The notes beneath the pieces are model-generated. The model saw only the letters and a program-made list of their open reading frames with translations, was not told where the DNA came from and did not search any database. From Streptomyces griseoaurantiacus (GTDB taxonomy: Bacteria; Actinomycetota; Actinomycetes; Streptomycetales; Streptomycetaceae): a stretch of 64,000 bases of DNA. The DNA lies in contig BNBP01000025.1 in the NCBI GenBank assembly GCA_014656015.1, positions 1 to 64,000 of the forward strand, written 5' to 3'. Shown here piece by piece: positions 52,195-60,717 of the stretch (positions within the stretch are counted from its first letter, which is position 1; each line of letters starts with the position of its first letter). The position numbers and the translations under genes are program-made.

Positions 52195-53079
52195 CTAGGG
52201 CGTCGGCCCGGCGGACTCCGCGTCGGCGGACCCGGCTTCGGCGGCCCGCGGGGTGCGCGTGGCCGACAGGGAGGCGAGGAGCCGCAGCTTCTCGTCGCTG
52301 TCGCTGTCCTTGTCCGGGTAGTAGAGGACAAGGAGAACCCCGCCGACGGGCAGTTTGTCGCGGTGCAGGCGCAGTTCACCGACCGTGGGGTGGTCTACCG
52401 TGACCGTGCCGCCCTCCAGGGTGCGCACGTCGTGCCGGGCCCACAGGGTGCGGAACCGCCGACTGGACAGGGCCAGTTCGCCCACGAGTTCGACGAACCG
52501 CGGGTTGTCGGTGTCGTCCCCGACGGTGGTGCGCAGGGCGGCCACGATGCCGGCGGTCGCCTTCTCCCAGTCCCGTTGGAAGGCCCGCTCCTCGGGGTCG
52601 AGGAGCAGGGAGCGCAGCCGGTTCTCACCGGGCCGCAGCCGGGGCGAGAGCGCCACGGCCATCGGGTTGGACGCCAGGACGTCGAAGGCGCGCCCCTCGA
52701 CGAACGCGGGAATCGTCAGGTGCGCGAGCAGCTCGTGCACCCGGGCCGGCACCCGCTCGGGCCGCCGGGGCCGCGCGGCGCGCGGGCGTGCGGCCGTGAG
52801 GCCGAGCAGATACGTCCGCTCCACCTCGTCGAGCCGCAGGACGCGGGCGAGGGACTCGAGGACCTGGGAGGAGGGGTTGCGGTCCCGGCCCCGTTCCAGG
52901 CGCAGGTAGTAGTCCGGGCTGATCCCGGCGAGCAGGGCGACCTCCTCGCGGCGCAGCCCGGGCACCCGCCGGGTGCCACCGGGCGGCAGTCCCGCCTGCT
53001 CGGGGGTGACCAGCTCGCGCCGGGCGCGCAGATACGCGCCGAGCCGATTGCCGGATTCCTCGTCCTTCGTGCCACCCAT
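52195..53079 (-). CDS. XRE-family regulator with MmyB-like ligand domain
   Basis: 294 residues. The N-terminal helix-turn-helix has LGAYLRARRELVTPEQAGL and RRVPGLRREEVALLAGISPDYYLRLERGRD. This start is characteristic of the MmyB-like family. The C-terminal MmyB domain follows (FDVLASNPMAVALSP, later VELVGELALSSRRFRTLWARHDV). Family members near SDR genes often repress them. ATG 53079 was chosen from the conserved start; it is divergent from the SDR gene 194 bases away. Confidence 0.92.
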   Translation of the reverse strand: MGGTKDEESGNRLGAYLRARRELVTPEQAGLPPGGTRRVPGLRREEVALLAGISPDYYLRLERGRDRNPSSQVLESLARVLRLDEVERTYLLGLTAARPRAARPRRPERVPARVHELLAHLTIPAFVEGRAFDVLASNPMAVALSPRLRPGENRLRSLLLDPEERAFQRDWEKATAGIVAALRTTVGDDTDNPRFVELVGELALSSRRFRTLWARHDVRTLEGGTVTVDHPTVGELRLHRDKLPVGGVLLVLYYPDKDSDSDEKLRLLASLSATRTPRAAEAGSADAESAGPTP

Positions 53080-53272
53080 ACCGACACGGTAACGCCGGGT
53101 GCGGGCCACGAGGGGGGCCCTGTCGGGACCAGGGAGAACGAGGGCTCTGCCACCTCCGGGGCGGCCCGCCCAGACTCGTTCCGTGCCGTCCGTCCCGGAT
53201 GGACGCCCCCGTACCGAACCCCTCGCGCCACCGCCTCCAGCGGGTGGCGCCCCGCACGAAAGGGAGGATCCC

Positions 53273-54034
53273 GTGGATCTCTCCGACCGCACCGTTCTCG
53301 TCGTCGGCGGCACCTCCGGCATCGGACGCGGGCTCGCCCGCCGCTTCGCCGCGGCCGGCGGCACCGTGGCCGTCGCCGGCCGCAACCCGAGCGCTCTTGA
53401 GGAACTCGCCGCGGAGGGCTTCGGCACGGTCGTCCTCGACGTCACCGACGACACGTCCGTCGCCGGGGCCCGGGACACCGTGCTCGCCCGGTACCCGGAA
53501 CTGGACACCGTCGTGACGATGTCCGGCGTCATGGTCATGGAGGACCTGCGCGACCCCGCGCACTTCGAGACGACCCGGACGACCGTCGAGACCAACCTCC
53601 TCGGCACCGTCCGGGTCCTCGACGCCTTCACCCCGCACCTGGTCGGACGGGGCGCCGGCACCTTCGTCACCGTGACCTCCGGCATCGCGTTCCTGCCCTT
53701 CCCGCCCATGCCCGGCTACGCCGCCTCGAAGGCCGCCGTGCACGCCTACTCCGAGGCACTGCGCGCCCAGCTCGAGGGCACCGGCGTCGACGTCGTCGAA
53801 CTCGTCCCGCCCGCCGTCGCCTCGGCGGGCCAGGAGAAGGTGAACCCGAACGCACTGCCGCTCGACGACTACCTCGGCGAGGTCATGGACCTGCTGGCGC
53901 AGGAGCCCACCCCGCGCGAGATCCTCGTCGAGGGGGTCCTCGGGCACCGCTTCGCCGAGCGCGACGGAACGTACGAGGCGCTCGTCGCCCAGCGCTCCCG
54001 GGCGCTGTCGATGCTGCCCTCCCGGCAGGGCTGA
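53273..54034 (+). CDS. Short-chain dehydrogenase/reductase (DltE-like)
   Basis: 253 residues. The Rossmann motif is GGTSGIG (12-18). The catalytic Ser and YxxxK are in VTSGIAFL and GYAASKAAV. The usual NNAG turn reads TMSG, as in DltE-type SDRs. It should be an NAD(P)H-dependent oxidoreductase of unknown substrate. GTG 53273 has AGGGAGGA at 53261-53268. The divergent XRE/MmyB regulator is its likely controller. Confidence 0.9.
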   Translation: MDLSDRTVLVVGGTSGIGRGLARRFAAAGGTVAVAGRNPSALEELAAEGFGTVVLDVTDDTSVAGARDTVLARYPELDTVVTMSGVMVMEDLRDPAHFETTRTTVETNLLGTVRVLDAFTPHLVGRGAGTFVTVTSGIAFLPFPPMPGYAASKAAVHAYSEALRAQLEGTGVDVVELVPPAVASAGQEKVNPNALPLDDYLGEVMDLLAQEPTPREILVEGVLGHRFAERDGTYEALVAQRSRALSMLPSRQG

Positions 54035-54183
54035 CCGCGGGGGGCGGGCCGGCGCCACGCGGCCGGCGGGCGCGGCCTGTGAGCAAGCTCTCGGCAGCGC
54101 CCGCCGCATCCGGTGGCATGGTGGACTGCACGGTGGGGGGAAAGTCCGTGTCCGCCGCACGAAGAAATCACCTGCGAGAAGCC

Positions 54184-54333
54184 ATGACCGCACTGTCTGC
54201 CGCCGCCGCCGCCCGCCCGCACGCCCGCACCGGCGGGCCGAAGGACGAGCGCCCCGCCCACCTCGAGCACGTCCTCGGCTGGACGCTCGTCGTCGTCCTC
54301 GCGATGCTCGTCACGCAACTCGGCCTGCTCTGA
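54184..54333 (+). CDS. Small single-pass membrane protein
   Basis: 49 residues if started at ATG 54184, which has GAGAAG just upstream. In-frame starts at 54118 and 54079 would give 71 or 84 residues. The C terminus is a membrane segment (WTLVVVLAMLVTQLGLL), preceded by an Ala/His/Arg-rich stretch. No function is known. The last codons form the first unit of a 21-bp repeat array that continues after the stop. Confidence 0.6.
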   Translation: MTALSAAAAARPHARTGGPKDERPAHLEHVLGWTLVVVLAMLVTQLGLL

Positions 54334-54440
54334 ACGCGGCGCGGCCCGCTGTCCACGTGACTCGGCCCGCTGTCCACGCGGCGCGGCCCGCTGTCCACGC
54401 GACTGGGCCCGCTCCGAGCGCAGCTCGGCCCGCTCCGGTC
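54315..54440. repeat. Six-unit 21-bp tandem array starting inside the small membrane gene
   Basis: Units of 21 bases begin at 54315, 54336, 54357, 54378, 54399 and 54420. Units 2 and 4 are identical, and all share a CGGCCYGCT-like core. The first unit covers the last codons and stop of the small membrane gene. The period is a multiple of three although most units are outside the gene. Confidence 0.88.
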
Positions 54441-54565
54441 CAGGGGAGCGCCGCGCGGCGAACCGGCCCCCGATCGTGGTCCGGTGATCGGGGTCGAACA
54501 TGCGGGCGGGGTGGCTCTGCCATACTGCCGCTGTCCCGCCCGACCGCTTCAGACATGGGCCGAAA

Positions 54566-55237
54566 TTGACGCACAGTCAGCAGCGCGACACCGCACGCCC
54601 CCGGGCGCGCGGGACCGACCGTTCCGTGGCGCGCCGCGCCGAACTCATCGCCATCGGCCGCACGTTGTTCTCCGACACGTCCTACGACGCGCTCTCGATG
54701 GACGACATCGCCCGTCACGCGCAGGTGGCCAAGGGGCTGATCTACTACTACTTCGAGTCCAAGCGCGGCTACTACCTGGCGATCATCGAGGACTCGGTCG
54801 CCGGCCTGGTCACGCGCGCCGCCGAGGGGCAGGACCTGCCGCCCACGCAACGGCTGCACCGTACCCTCGACGGCTATCTCCGCTACGCCGAGCACAACCA
54901 GGCCGCGTACCGCGCGATCGTCAGCGGCGGCGTCGGCTTCGACGCCCAGGTCCAGGAGATCCGGGACGGTGTCCGCGAGGCCATGATCCAGGCGATCGCC
55001 GAGGGCGCCTACGGCCCCGGGCGGATCGCCCCGCTCGCGCGCATGGGACTGCTCGCCTGGCTGTGCAGCGTCGAGGGCGCGACCCTCGACTGGATCGACC
55101 GCCCCGGACTGCCCCGGGAGAGGCTGCGGGAGCTGCTGGCGAAGATGCTCGGGGGCACACTGCGGGCCATCGAGGAACTGGAGCCCGCGCATCCGGCGCC
55201 CGCGGCGGCGCGGCGGGGCGCGGGCGCGCGCGACTGA
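54566..55237 (+). CDS. TetR-family transcriptional regulator
   Basis: About 223 residues. The helix-turn-helix (about 42-65) reads YDALSMDDIARHAQVAKGLIYYYFESKRGYY. The C-terminal ligand domain is variable (RTLDGYLRYAEHNQAAYRAIVSGG). The start is uncertain: TTG 54566 gives a reasonable N terminus but has no strong ribosome binding site, and a GTG about 57 bases later is possible. CATACT near 54521 may be a -10 box. No obvious divergent target gene is present. Confidence 0.87.
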   Translation: MTHSQQRDTARPRARGTDRSVARRAELIAIGRTLFSDTSYDALSMDDIARHAQVAKGLIYYYFESKRGYYLAIIEDSVAGLVTRAAEGQDLPPTQRLHRTLDGYLRYAEHNQAAYRAIVSGGVGFDAQVQEIRDGVREAMIQAIAEGAYGPGRIAPLARMGLLAWLCSVEGATLDWIDRPGLPRERLRELLAKMLGGTLRAIEELEPAHPAPAAARRGAGARD

Positions 55238-55282
55238 GACGGCACCGGGCGGGGCCGCTCGTGCCCGGGGCGAACGGAGCCG

Positions 55283-55609
55283 TCAGGAACGCGGCGGAAC
55301 GGCGGCCGGTTCGGGCTGCCGTACCCGCCCCGAGCCGTGCACCGTGCCCCCGGGCTCGCGCGGGACGGCCGGGGGAACCCACGTTGCCTCGTAGGCGCCC
55401 GGGGCCGTGCTGCGCGGGGGCGCCGTCAGACGGGTCCACTCCGGGTCGTGGCGGCCGGGGAGGGTGCGGCCGCGGTCGGCCCAGGCGCGGATCAGGGCGC
55501 GGTAGATGGGAGGGTCCTGCGGCTGAGGAGGGGCAGGCGGAACCGATGCGGCCGGGACCGGCAGAAACACCCGTCGGCGATGGCCGGTCACTGAGGACGT
55601 GGGGGTCAT
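55283..55609 (-). CDS. Hypothetical Pro/Arg-rich protein
   Basis: 108 residues. The central part PQDPPIYRALIRAWADRGRTLPGRHDPEWTRL looks structured; both ends are Pro/Ala/Arg-rich. No family is recognised. ATG 55609 lacks a clear ribosome binding site, and a TTG nine bases upstream is possible. The frame shows a sensible protein only on this strand, but short frames in such G+C-rich DNA can be accidental. Confidence 0.5.
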   Translation of the reverse strand: MTPTSSVTGHRRRVFLPVPAASVPPAPPQPQDPPIYRALIRAWADRGRTLPGRHDPEWTRLTAPPRSTAPGAYEATWVPPAVPREPGGTVHGSGRVRQPEPAAVPPRS

Positions 55610-55741
55610 ACCGGGCAAACGCGCGAGCGGACGGCCGGGTCACCGCCCCGGACATTCGCCCGTGTGTCCACCACCGGGCCCGTACGGGTCACCTCACCTG
55701 TACGGGCGGTACCTGGTTCCGTCCCCGCCGCGGTACGGCGG

Positions 55742-56167
55742 TCAGGCGGCCTCTCGGCGCATCGACGGGACGCTGATCGGGCGGGAGCCCGGGCCTCCGA
55801 CGTGGGAGAAGGGCTGCGTGCGCCAGTCGAGGCCCTGGGGCAGGGTCAGCAGGAGAGCCGTCTCCTGCTGCTGCGGCCGCAGGGACTCGTCCGCGGGGCG
55901 GGCCTCGTCCGCCGGGCGGCCCGTGCCGGCGCACACGGTGAGTCCGAAGGGGTTCCACGGCGAGGCGCACAGCGCGTGCTCGGGCAGGACCTCCTCGTCG
56001 GCGAGCAGCGCGATGGGCTGCGCGCAGTCCGGGCAGACGACCCGGTACATCTCGAACGTGTCGTACGCGTCGAACTCGTCGTCCGGTTCGACGCCCTCCG
56101 GCTCGGGCTCGCTCACGGACTTGAGCCGCTTGGGCACGGAACGGCCAGGGCGCTTCACACTCTGCAT
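55742..56167 (-). CDS. Hypothetical protein with possible zinc-binding cysteines
   Basis: 141 residues. An acidic N-terminal part (PEPEGVEPDDEFDAYDTFEMYRVV) precedes a CPDC pair and two further Cys (HALCASPWNPFGLTVCAG), which could bind zinc. The tail is Gln/Arg/Pro-rich. No function is known. ATG 56167 has GGGGGAGA nine bases upstream on the minus strand, which supports real translation. It is divergent from the AsnC gene. Confidence 0.72.
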   Translation of the reverse strand: MQSVKRPGRSVPKRLKSVSEPEPEGVEPDDEFDAYDTFEMYRVVCPDCAQPIALLADEEVLPEHALCASPWNPFGLTVCAGTGRPADEARPADESLRPQQQETALLLTLPQGLDWRTQPFSHVGGPGSRPISVPSMRREAA

Positions 56168-56438
56168 GGGATTCTCCCCCTAGGGCTGGGCCGATCAGGC
56201 GCTACGGCCTCGACCACAGCAAGCACTTCCCGCCCCGCCCGCCGGGTAATCACGAGGACATCACGAAGCCTGTCCGGGCATTGTGGCGTTCGTCACATGC
56301 CGCCCGCAGATGCCGTGACGAGGTTCCGTCCGGGACACGCCCGCCCGCGCGTACCGGGCCCGGCGCAGGTCACGAACCGGCATGACCTGCGCCGCCGAGC
56401 TGTCCCGGGTGATCGGCGGCACTGTAGGTTCTTGCGCC

Positions 56439-56879
56439 ATGGAGGAGCTGGACCGACAGATCGTGCAGCTGCTCGTCAAGGACGGGCGGATGAGCTACAC
56501 CGACCTGGGCAAGGCCACGGGCCTGTCCACGTCGGCCGTGCACCAGCGCGTGCGCCGGCTGGAGCAGCGCGGGGTCATCCGCGGCTACGCCGCCGTCGTC
56601 GACCCGGAGGCGGTGGGACTGCCGATGACCGCGTTCATCTCCGTGAAGCCCTTCGACCCCAGCGCTCCCGACGACATCGCGGACCGGCTGGCCGGCGTCC
56701 CCGAGATCGAGGCCTGCCACAGCGTCGCGGGCGAGGAGAACTACATCCTCAAGGTGCGCGTCGCCACCCCGCACGAACTGGAGGAGCTGCTGGCCCGCGT
56801 GCGGACCCTGGCCGGTGTCTCCACCCGCACCACGGTCGTCCTGTCCACTCCGTACGAGGCGCGCCCGCCCCGCATCTGA
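56439..56879 (+). CDS. Lrp/AsnC-family transcriptional regulator
   Basis: 146 residues. It has the family helix-turn-helix (LDRQIVQLLVKDGRMSYTDLGKATGLSTSAVHQRVRRL) and the RAM domain (VPEIEACHSVAGEENYILKVRV). ATG 56439 is preferred over longer starts because TAGGTT (56425-56430), a good -10 box, ends eight bases before it. That implies a leaderless message, as is frequent in streptomycetes. The amidohydrolase gene follows after 73 bases and may be a target. Confidence 0.9.
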   Translation: MEELDRQIVQLLVKDGRMSYTDLGKATGLSTSAVHQRVRRLEQRGVIRGYAAVVDPEAVGLPMTAFISVKPFDPSAPDDIADRLAGVPEIEACHSVAGEENYILKVRVATPHELEELLARVRTLAGVSTRTTVVLSTPYEARPPRI

Positions 56880-56952
56880 CCCGCCGCTGCCCGCGCGCGC
56901 CGACGGCCACCCGAGGTCCGCCCCGTCCGGGGGCCGCGCGACACTGTTACGC

Positions 56953-58575
56953 ATGAGTGAGCGCACCCCCGACCCGCAGACCGTCCTCCTCCGCCGCGGC
57001 GAGGTCCACAGCCCCGCCGACCCGTTCGCGACCGCGATGGTCGTCGAACGCGGCAAGGTCGCCTGGGTCGGCTCCGAGGGTGCCGCCGACGCCTTCGCGG
57101 ACGGCGTCGACGAGACCGTCGACCTCGACGGCGCACTCGTCACCCCCGCGTTCACCGACGCACATGTCCACACCACCGCCACCGGCCTCGCCCTCACCGG
57201 GCTCGACCTGTCCGCCGCCCCGACCCTGGACGCGGCCCTCGCCCTGGTCCGCGCGTTCGCCGCCGCCCACCCCGCCGACCGCGTCCTGCTCGGGCACGGC
57301 TGGGACGCGGCCCGCTGGCCCCAGGGCCGGCCCCCGGCCCGTGCCGAACTCGACGAGGCCGCCGGCGGCCGCCCGCTCTACCTCTCCCGCATCGACGTCC
57401 ACTCCGCCGTCGTCACCACCGCCCTGCTCGACCTGACCCCCGGTGTCACCGGCCTCGACGGGTACGCCGACGGCCCGCTCACCGGCGAGGCCCACCACGC
57501 CGTACGCGCTCTCGCCCTGGGCGCGCTCACGTCCGCCCAGCGCACCGAGGCCCAGCGCGCCGCACTCGCCCACGCGGCCTCGCTGGGCATCGGCTCGGTC
57601 CACGAGTGCGGCGGCCCGGAGATCTCCTCCGAGGAGGACTTCACCGGGCTGCTCCGGCTCGCCGCCGAGGAAGCCGGCCCCCGTGTGGTGGGCTACTGGG
57701 CCGAACAGGGCGAGGAAGGCGTGGCCAGGGCGCGCGAACTGGGCGCCAGGGGAGCCGCCGGCGACCTCTTCGTCGACGGCGCCCTCGGCTCGCACACCGC
57801 CTGCCTGCACGAGCCGTACGCCGACGCCGCCCACCACGGCACCGCCCACCTGGACGCCGCCTCCGTCGCCGCGCACGTCGTGGCCTGCACCGAGGCGGGC
57901 CTCCAGGCGGGGTTCCACGCCATCGGCGACGCCGCCGTCACCACGGTGGTCGAGGGCGTCCGCGCCGCCGCCGAGAAGGTCGGCCTCGCCCGCGTGCGGG
58001 CCGCCCGGCACCGCGTCGAACACGCCGAGATGCTCACCCCCGAGACGGTCGCCGCCTTCGCCGAACTCGGCCTCACCGCCTCCGTGCAGCCCGCGTTCGA
58101 CGCCCTGTGGGGCGGCGAGGACGGCATGTACGCGCACCGACTGGGAGCCGAACGGGCCCGCACCCTCAACCCCTTCGCCGCCCTGCTGCGCGCCGGAGTG
58201 CCCCTGGCGCTCGGCTCCGACAGCCCCGTCACCCCGCTCGACCCCTGGGGCACGGTCCGCGCGGCCGCCTTCCACCGCACCCCGGAACACCGCGTCTCGG
58301 TGCGTGCCGCGTTCACGGCGCACACCCGGGGCGGCTGGCGGGCCGTCGGCCGCGACGACGCGGGCGTCCTGGTGCCCGGCGCCCCCGCGGACTACGCCGT
58401 CTGGCGCACCGGGGAACTGATCGTCCAGGCCCCCGACGACAGGGTCGCCCGCTGGTCCACCGACCCCCGCTCCGGCACCCCCGGCCTGCCCGCCCTCACC
58501 CCCGGCCGCGACCTGCCGCTCTGCCTGCGGACCGTGGTCGGCGGGCGGACGGTGTTCGTACGGCCGGGCGAGTGA
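56953..58575 (+). CDS. Amidohydrolase family 3 (YtcJ-like) protein
   Basis: 540 residues of the amidohydrolase superfamily. The metal motif is FTDAHVHTTATG. Later ligands lie in GFHAIGDAAVT, HRVEHAEML and the terminal Asp in GSDSPVTPLDPWG. Members hydrolyse N-acyl or exocyclic amide and imidazole bonds; the substrate is unknown. ATG 56953 lies close behind the AsnC gene, with no ribosome binding site evident. A 9-bp hairpin ends the transcript. Confidence 0.9.
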   Translation: MSERTPDPQTVLLRRGEVHSPADPFATAMVVERGKVAWVGSEGAADAFADGVDETVDLDGALVTPAFTDAHVHTTATGLALTGLDLSAAPTLDAALALVRAFAAAHPADRVLLGHGWDAARWPQGRPPARAELDEAAGGRPLYLSRIDVHSAVVTTALLDLTPGVTGLDGYADGPLTGEAHHAVRALALGALTSAQRTEAQRAALAHAASLGIGSVHECGGPEISSEEDFTGLLRLAAEEAGPRVVGYWAEQGEEGVARARELGARGAAGDLFVDGALGSHTACLHEPYADAAHHGTAHLDAASVAAHVVACTEAGLQAGFHAIGDAAVTTVVEGVRAAAEKVGLARVRAARHRVEHAEMLTPETVAAFAELGLTASVQPAFDALWGGEDGMYAHRLGAERARTLNPFAALLRAGVPLALGSDSPVTPLDPWGTVRAAAFHRTPEHRVSVRAAFTAHTRGGWRAVGRDDAGVLVPGAPADYAVWRTGELIVQAPDDRVARWSTDPRSGTPGLPALTPGRDLPLCLRTVVGGRTVFVRPGE

Positions 58576-58645
58576 TCTCCCCGGGCGCCCGGGTGCCGCG
58601 GCCCGCCCCGCACGCCGCGGCGCGACCTGCGTTTCCTCCCCGCTG

Positions 58646-58674
58646 ACCTGCGGCGGGACCGCGAAGCCGCAGGT
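58646..58674 (+). terminator. Terminator hairpin after the amidohydrolase gene
   Basis: Arms 58646-58654 and 58666-58674 pair perfectly over 9 bp around an 11-base loop, 70 bases after the stop. Confidence 0.65.
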
Positions 58675-58684
58675 GGGACGGGTG

Positions 58685-58715
58685 TTGACAGTGAGCCGCC
58701 GGGGGCCGGTAGGTT
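58685..58715 (+). promoter_or_regulatory. Strong major-sigma-type promoter without an adjacent gene
   Basis: TTGACA (58685-58690) and TAGGTT (58710-58715) are near-consensus HrdB-type elements with a 19-base spacer. A transcript would start near 58722. The next gene on this strand starts 424 bases further at 59146. Confidence 0.6.
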
Positions 58716-58721
58716 CTGCCG

Positions 58722-59145
58722 GGTCCACCACCGTCACGTCCGGCCGGAGAACGTCCGAGAGGTCGCCGGAGCCCGCTGGGTCGGGGATGGCGCGCCCCCG
58801 GCGCGCCGCCACCGGGAGCCAGGCCCAGCGTCCGCGCCACGGCGAGGGAATGTTTCGTGCCCGGCCGGCAGGTGCGACCCGGGTGGGGTCCGGCCGCTCA
58901 GTAGACAACGGCTTTCGGTCGATCCGCAGCCAGCGGTTCCCAGGTCGGCCCGAAGGGCCGCCGGGCCCCCAACCCGTTGCCCGCGACGGTCGCGGAAGCG
59001 GCCCGGAACGGGTGGACGACACCTGAGGACGCGCACCCCTACCCACTTTCTGTCCGGCCGACACCCCCGTGGGCCTGTGCTGTCGCGTCCTTCCAGGCAG
59101 TGGCCACTATGGTGGTGCCCTGCGTACGGACATGAAGGGGATGCA
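58722..59145 (+). other. Long non-coding stretch after an orphan promoter (long leader or small RNA)
   Basis: No convincing reading frame was seen on either strand. A 7-bp hairpin at 58789-58807 could end a short RNA of about 85 bases. Checks from memory against RNase P RNA, tmRNA and 6C RNA gave no match. The region may simply be a long 5' leader of the mannosyltransferase gene. TATGGT at 59108-59113 could be a second, nearer -10 box. Confidence 0.4.
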
Positions 59146-59949
59146 GTGAACGACGGCGAGGGGACCCCCGAGGCGGGAGCCCAGGGAAGACGGTTCGGCC
59201 CGCTCGGCACGGCCTTGGTGATCATCCCCACCTTCAACGAGGCGGAGAACATCCGGGCCATCGTCGGCCGGGTGCGCAAGGCCGTTCCCGAGGCGCACGT
59301 CCTTGTGGCCGACGACAACAGCCCCGACGGCACCGGCAAGCTGGCCGACGAACTGGCCGCCGAGGACGACCACGTCCAGGTGCTGCACCGCAAGGGCAAG
59401 GAGGGCCTCGGCGCCGCCTACCTCGCGGGCTTCCGCTGGGGCATGGAGCACGACTACGGCGTACTGATCGAGATGGACGCCGACGGCTCGCACCAGCCCG
59501 AGGAACTGCCCCGGCTGCTCACCGCGCTCAAGAACGCGGACCTGGTGCTCGGCTCCCGCTGGGTGCCCGGCGGCCGTGTCGTCAACTGGCCCCGCTCCCG
59601 CGAGATCATCTCCCGCGGCGGCAGCCTCTACTCCCGGCTCGCCCTCGACCTGCCGCTGCGCGACATCACCGGCGGCTACCGCGCGTTCCGCCGCGAGACC
59701 CTGGAGGGCCTCGGCCTCGACGAGGTGGCCTCCCAGGGCTACTGCTTCCAGGTCGACCTCGCCCGCCGCGCGGTCAAGGCCGGCTACCACGTGGTCGAGG
59801 TGCCCATCACCTTCGTCGAGCGGGAGTTCGGCGACTCCAAGATGAGCCGCGACATCCTGGTGGAGGCCCTGTGGCGGGTCACCTCCTGGGGCGTGGGGGA
59901 GCGGGTCGGCCGGCTCACCAAGCGCACGGAGCCCAAGTCCTCCGGCTGA
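59146..59949 (+). CDS. ppm1: Polyprenol phosphate mannosyltransferase (Dpm1/Ppm1-like)
   Basis: 267 residues of the GT2 family. TALVIIPTFNEAENI begins the fold, ADDNSPDGTG binds the nucleotide, and EMDADGSHQPEEL carries the metal-binding DxD. It has no transmembrane anchor or Lnt domain. It transfers mannose from GDP-mannose to polyprenol phosphate for protein O-mannosylation; loss of the S. coelicolor enzyme blocks phage phiC31 infection. GTG 59146 has AAGGGG at 59134-59139. fxsA follows 46 bases later. Confidence 0.95.
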   Translation: MNDGEGTPEAGAQGRRFGPLGTALVIIPTFNEAENIRAIVGRVRKAVPEAHVLVADDNSPDGTGKLADELAAEDDHVQVLHRKGKEGLGAAYLAGFRWGMEHDYGVLIEMDADGSHQPEELPRLLTALKNADLVLGSRWVPGGRVVNWPRSREIISRGGSLYSRLALDLPLRDITGGYRAFRRETLEGLGLDEVASQGYCFQVDLARRAVKAGYHVVEVPITFVEREFGDSKMSRDILVEALWRVTSWGVGERVGRLTKRTEPKSSG

Positions 59950-59995
59950 TCACCCCCTTACGCCGTTCTGAGCAGGCCCCAGGCACACTGGAACC

Positions 59996-60556
59996 ATGAC
60001 GTCTGGTGCCTCGACTCCCGCCGCCCCCGCCCGGCCCCGCCGCTCGCGCCTGCGCACCTTCCTGCCGCTCGGCCTCGCCGCGTGGCTGGTGCTGGAGATC
60101 TGGCTGCTCCTGCTGGTCGCGGACGCGGCAGGGGGCATCGCCGTGCTCCTGCTGCTGCTCGCCGGGTTCCTTGGCGGCGCGGCGGTGGTCAAACGGGCCG
60201 GGCGCCGGGCCTTCCGCAATCTCAGCGAGTCCCTGCAGCGCGGCGCGCCCCCGCAGAGCGGGGGCGCCAACGGCCTGACGATGCTCGCCGGTCTGCTGCT
60301 CATGCTGCCGGGCCTGCTCTCCGACGCGGTGGGCCTGCTGTTGCTGGTCCCGCCGGTCCAGAAGGCCGTGAGCGCCTACACGGAGCGCACGATCGACCGC
60401 AAACTGCGCGCCACCGTCCCCGGCTCCTTCGGCGACGCCTTCGAGCAGGCCCGGATGCACCGGCCCGACGGCAAGGTGGTCCAGGGCGAGGTCATCAGGG
60501 AGGACCGCCCCGGCCCCCGGGACGGCGGCGAGGACCGCCCGCCGCTCACGGGCTGA
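59996..60556 (+). CDS. fxsA: FxsA family membrane protein
   Basis: 186 residues. A basic N terminus leads into two or three membrane segments (LRTFLPLGLAAWLVLEIWLLLLVADAAGG, IAVLLLLLAGFLGG) and the conserved GLLLMLPGLLSDAVGLLLLVPPV. The cytoplasmic tail is charged. E. coli FxsA influences exclusion of phage T7 by F plasmid PifA; its cellular role is unclear. It is probably co-transcribed with ppm1 and ends at a long bidirectional terminator. Confidence 0.9.
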   Translation: MTSGASTPAAPARPRRSRLRTFLPLGLAAWLVLEIWLLLLVADAAGGIAVLLLLLAGFLGGAAVVKRAGRRAFRNLSESLQRGAPPQSGGANGLTMLAGLLLMLPGLLSDAVGLLLLVPPVQKAVSAYTERTIDRKLRATVPGSFGDAFEQARMHRPDGKVVQGEVIREDRPGPRDGGEDRPPLTG

Positions 60557-60628
60557 GCGCGATCACCTCTGCCGCGAGCCCGGCCGGCCCCGCCGAGTGG
60601 CCGGCCTGAGCCCGGGGAAAGCCGCACG

Positions 60629-60680
60629 CACGAGAGCGCGGGCGCCGTACGTTCTCACGTACGGCGCCCGCGCTCTCGTG
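60629..60680. terminator. Bidirectional terminator between fxsA and rbpA
   Basis: A perfect stem of 24 bp (60629-60652 with 60657-60680) closes the loop TCTC. It is the longest perfect hairpin in the window and lies between the convergent genes fxsA and rbpA. Confidence 0.93.
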
Positions 60681-60717
60681 TGGTGTCCGCTGTGCTACCG
60701 CCCGATCCCCGTGGGGA

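Noticed and set aside
52059-52403. Plus-strand 114-residue frame overlapping the XRE gene end
   Set aside because: It lacks a ribosome binding site and becomes an Arg/Pro-rich shadow once it enters the XRE gene. The first part might be a relic but is not supportable.
54315-54440. CRISPR array
   Set aside because: The 21-bp units abut each other with no unique spacers, and no cas genes are present.
58673-59026. Plus-strand 117-residue frame after the amidohydrolase
   Set aside because: It starts upstream of the promoter elements, has an Arg/Gly/Ser-rich shadow-like product and no ribosome binding site.
58722-59145. RNase P RNA, tmRNA or 6C RNA
   Set aside because: The universally conserved blocks of RNase P RNA and tmRNA and the twin C-rich loops of 6C RNA were not found.
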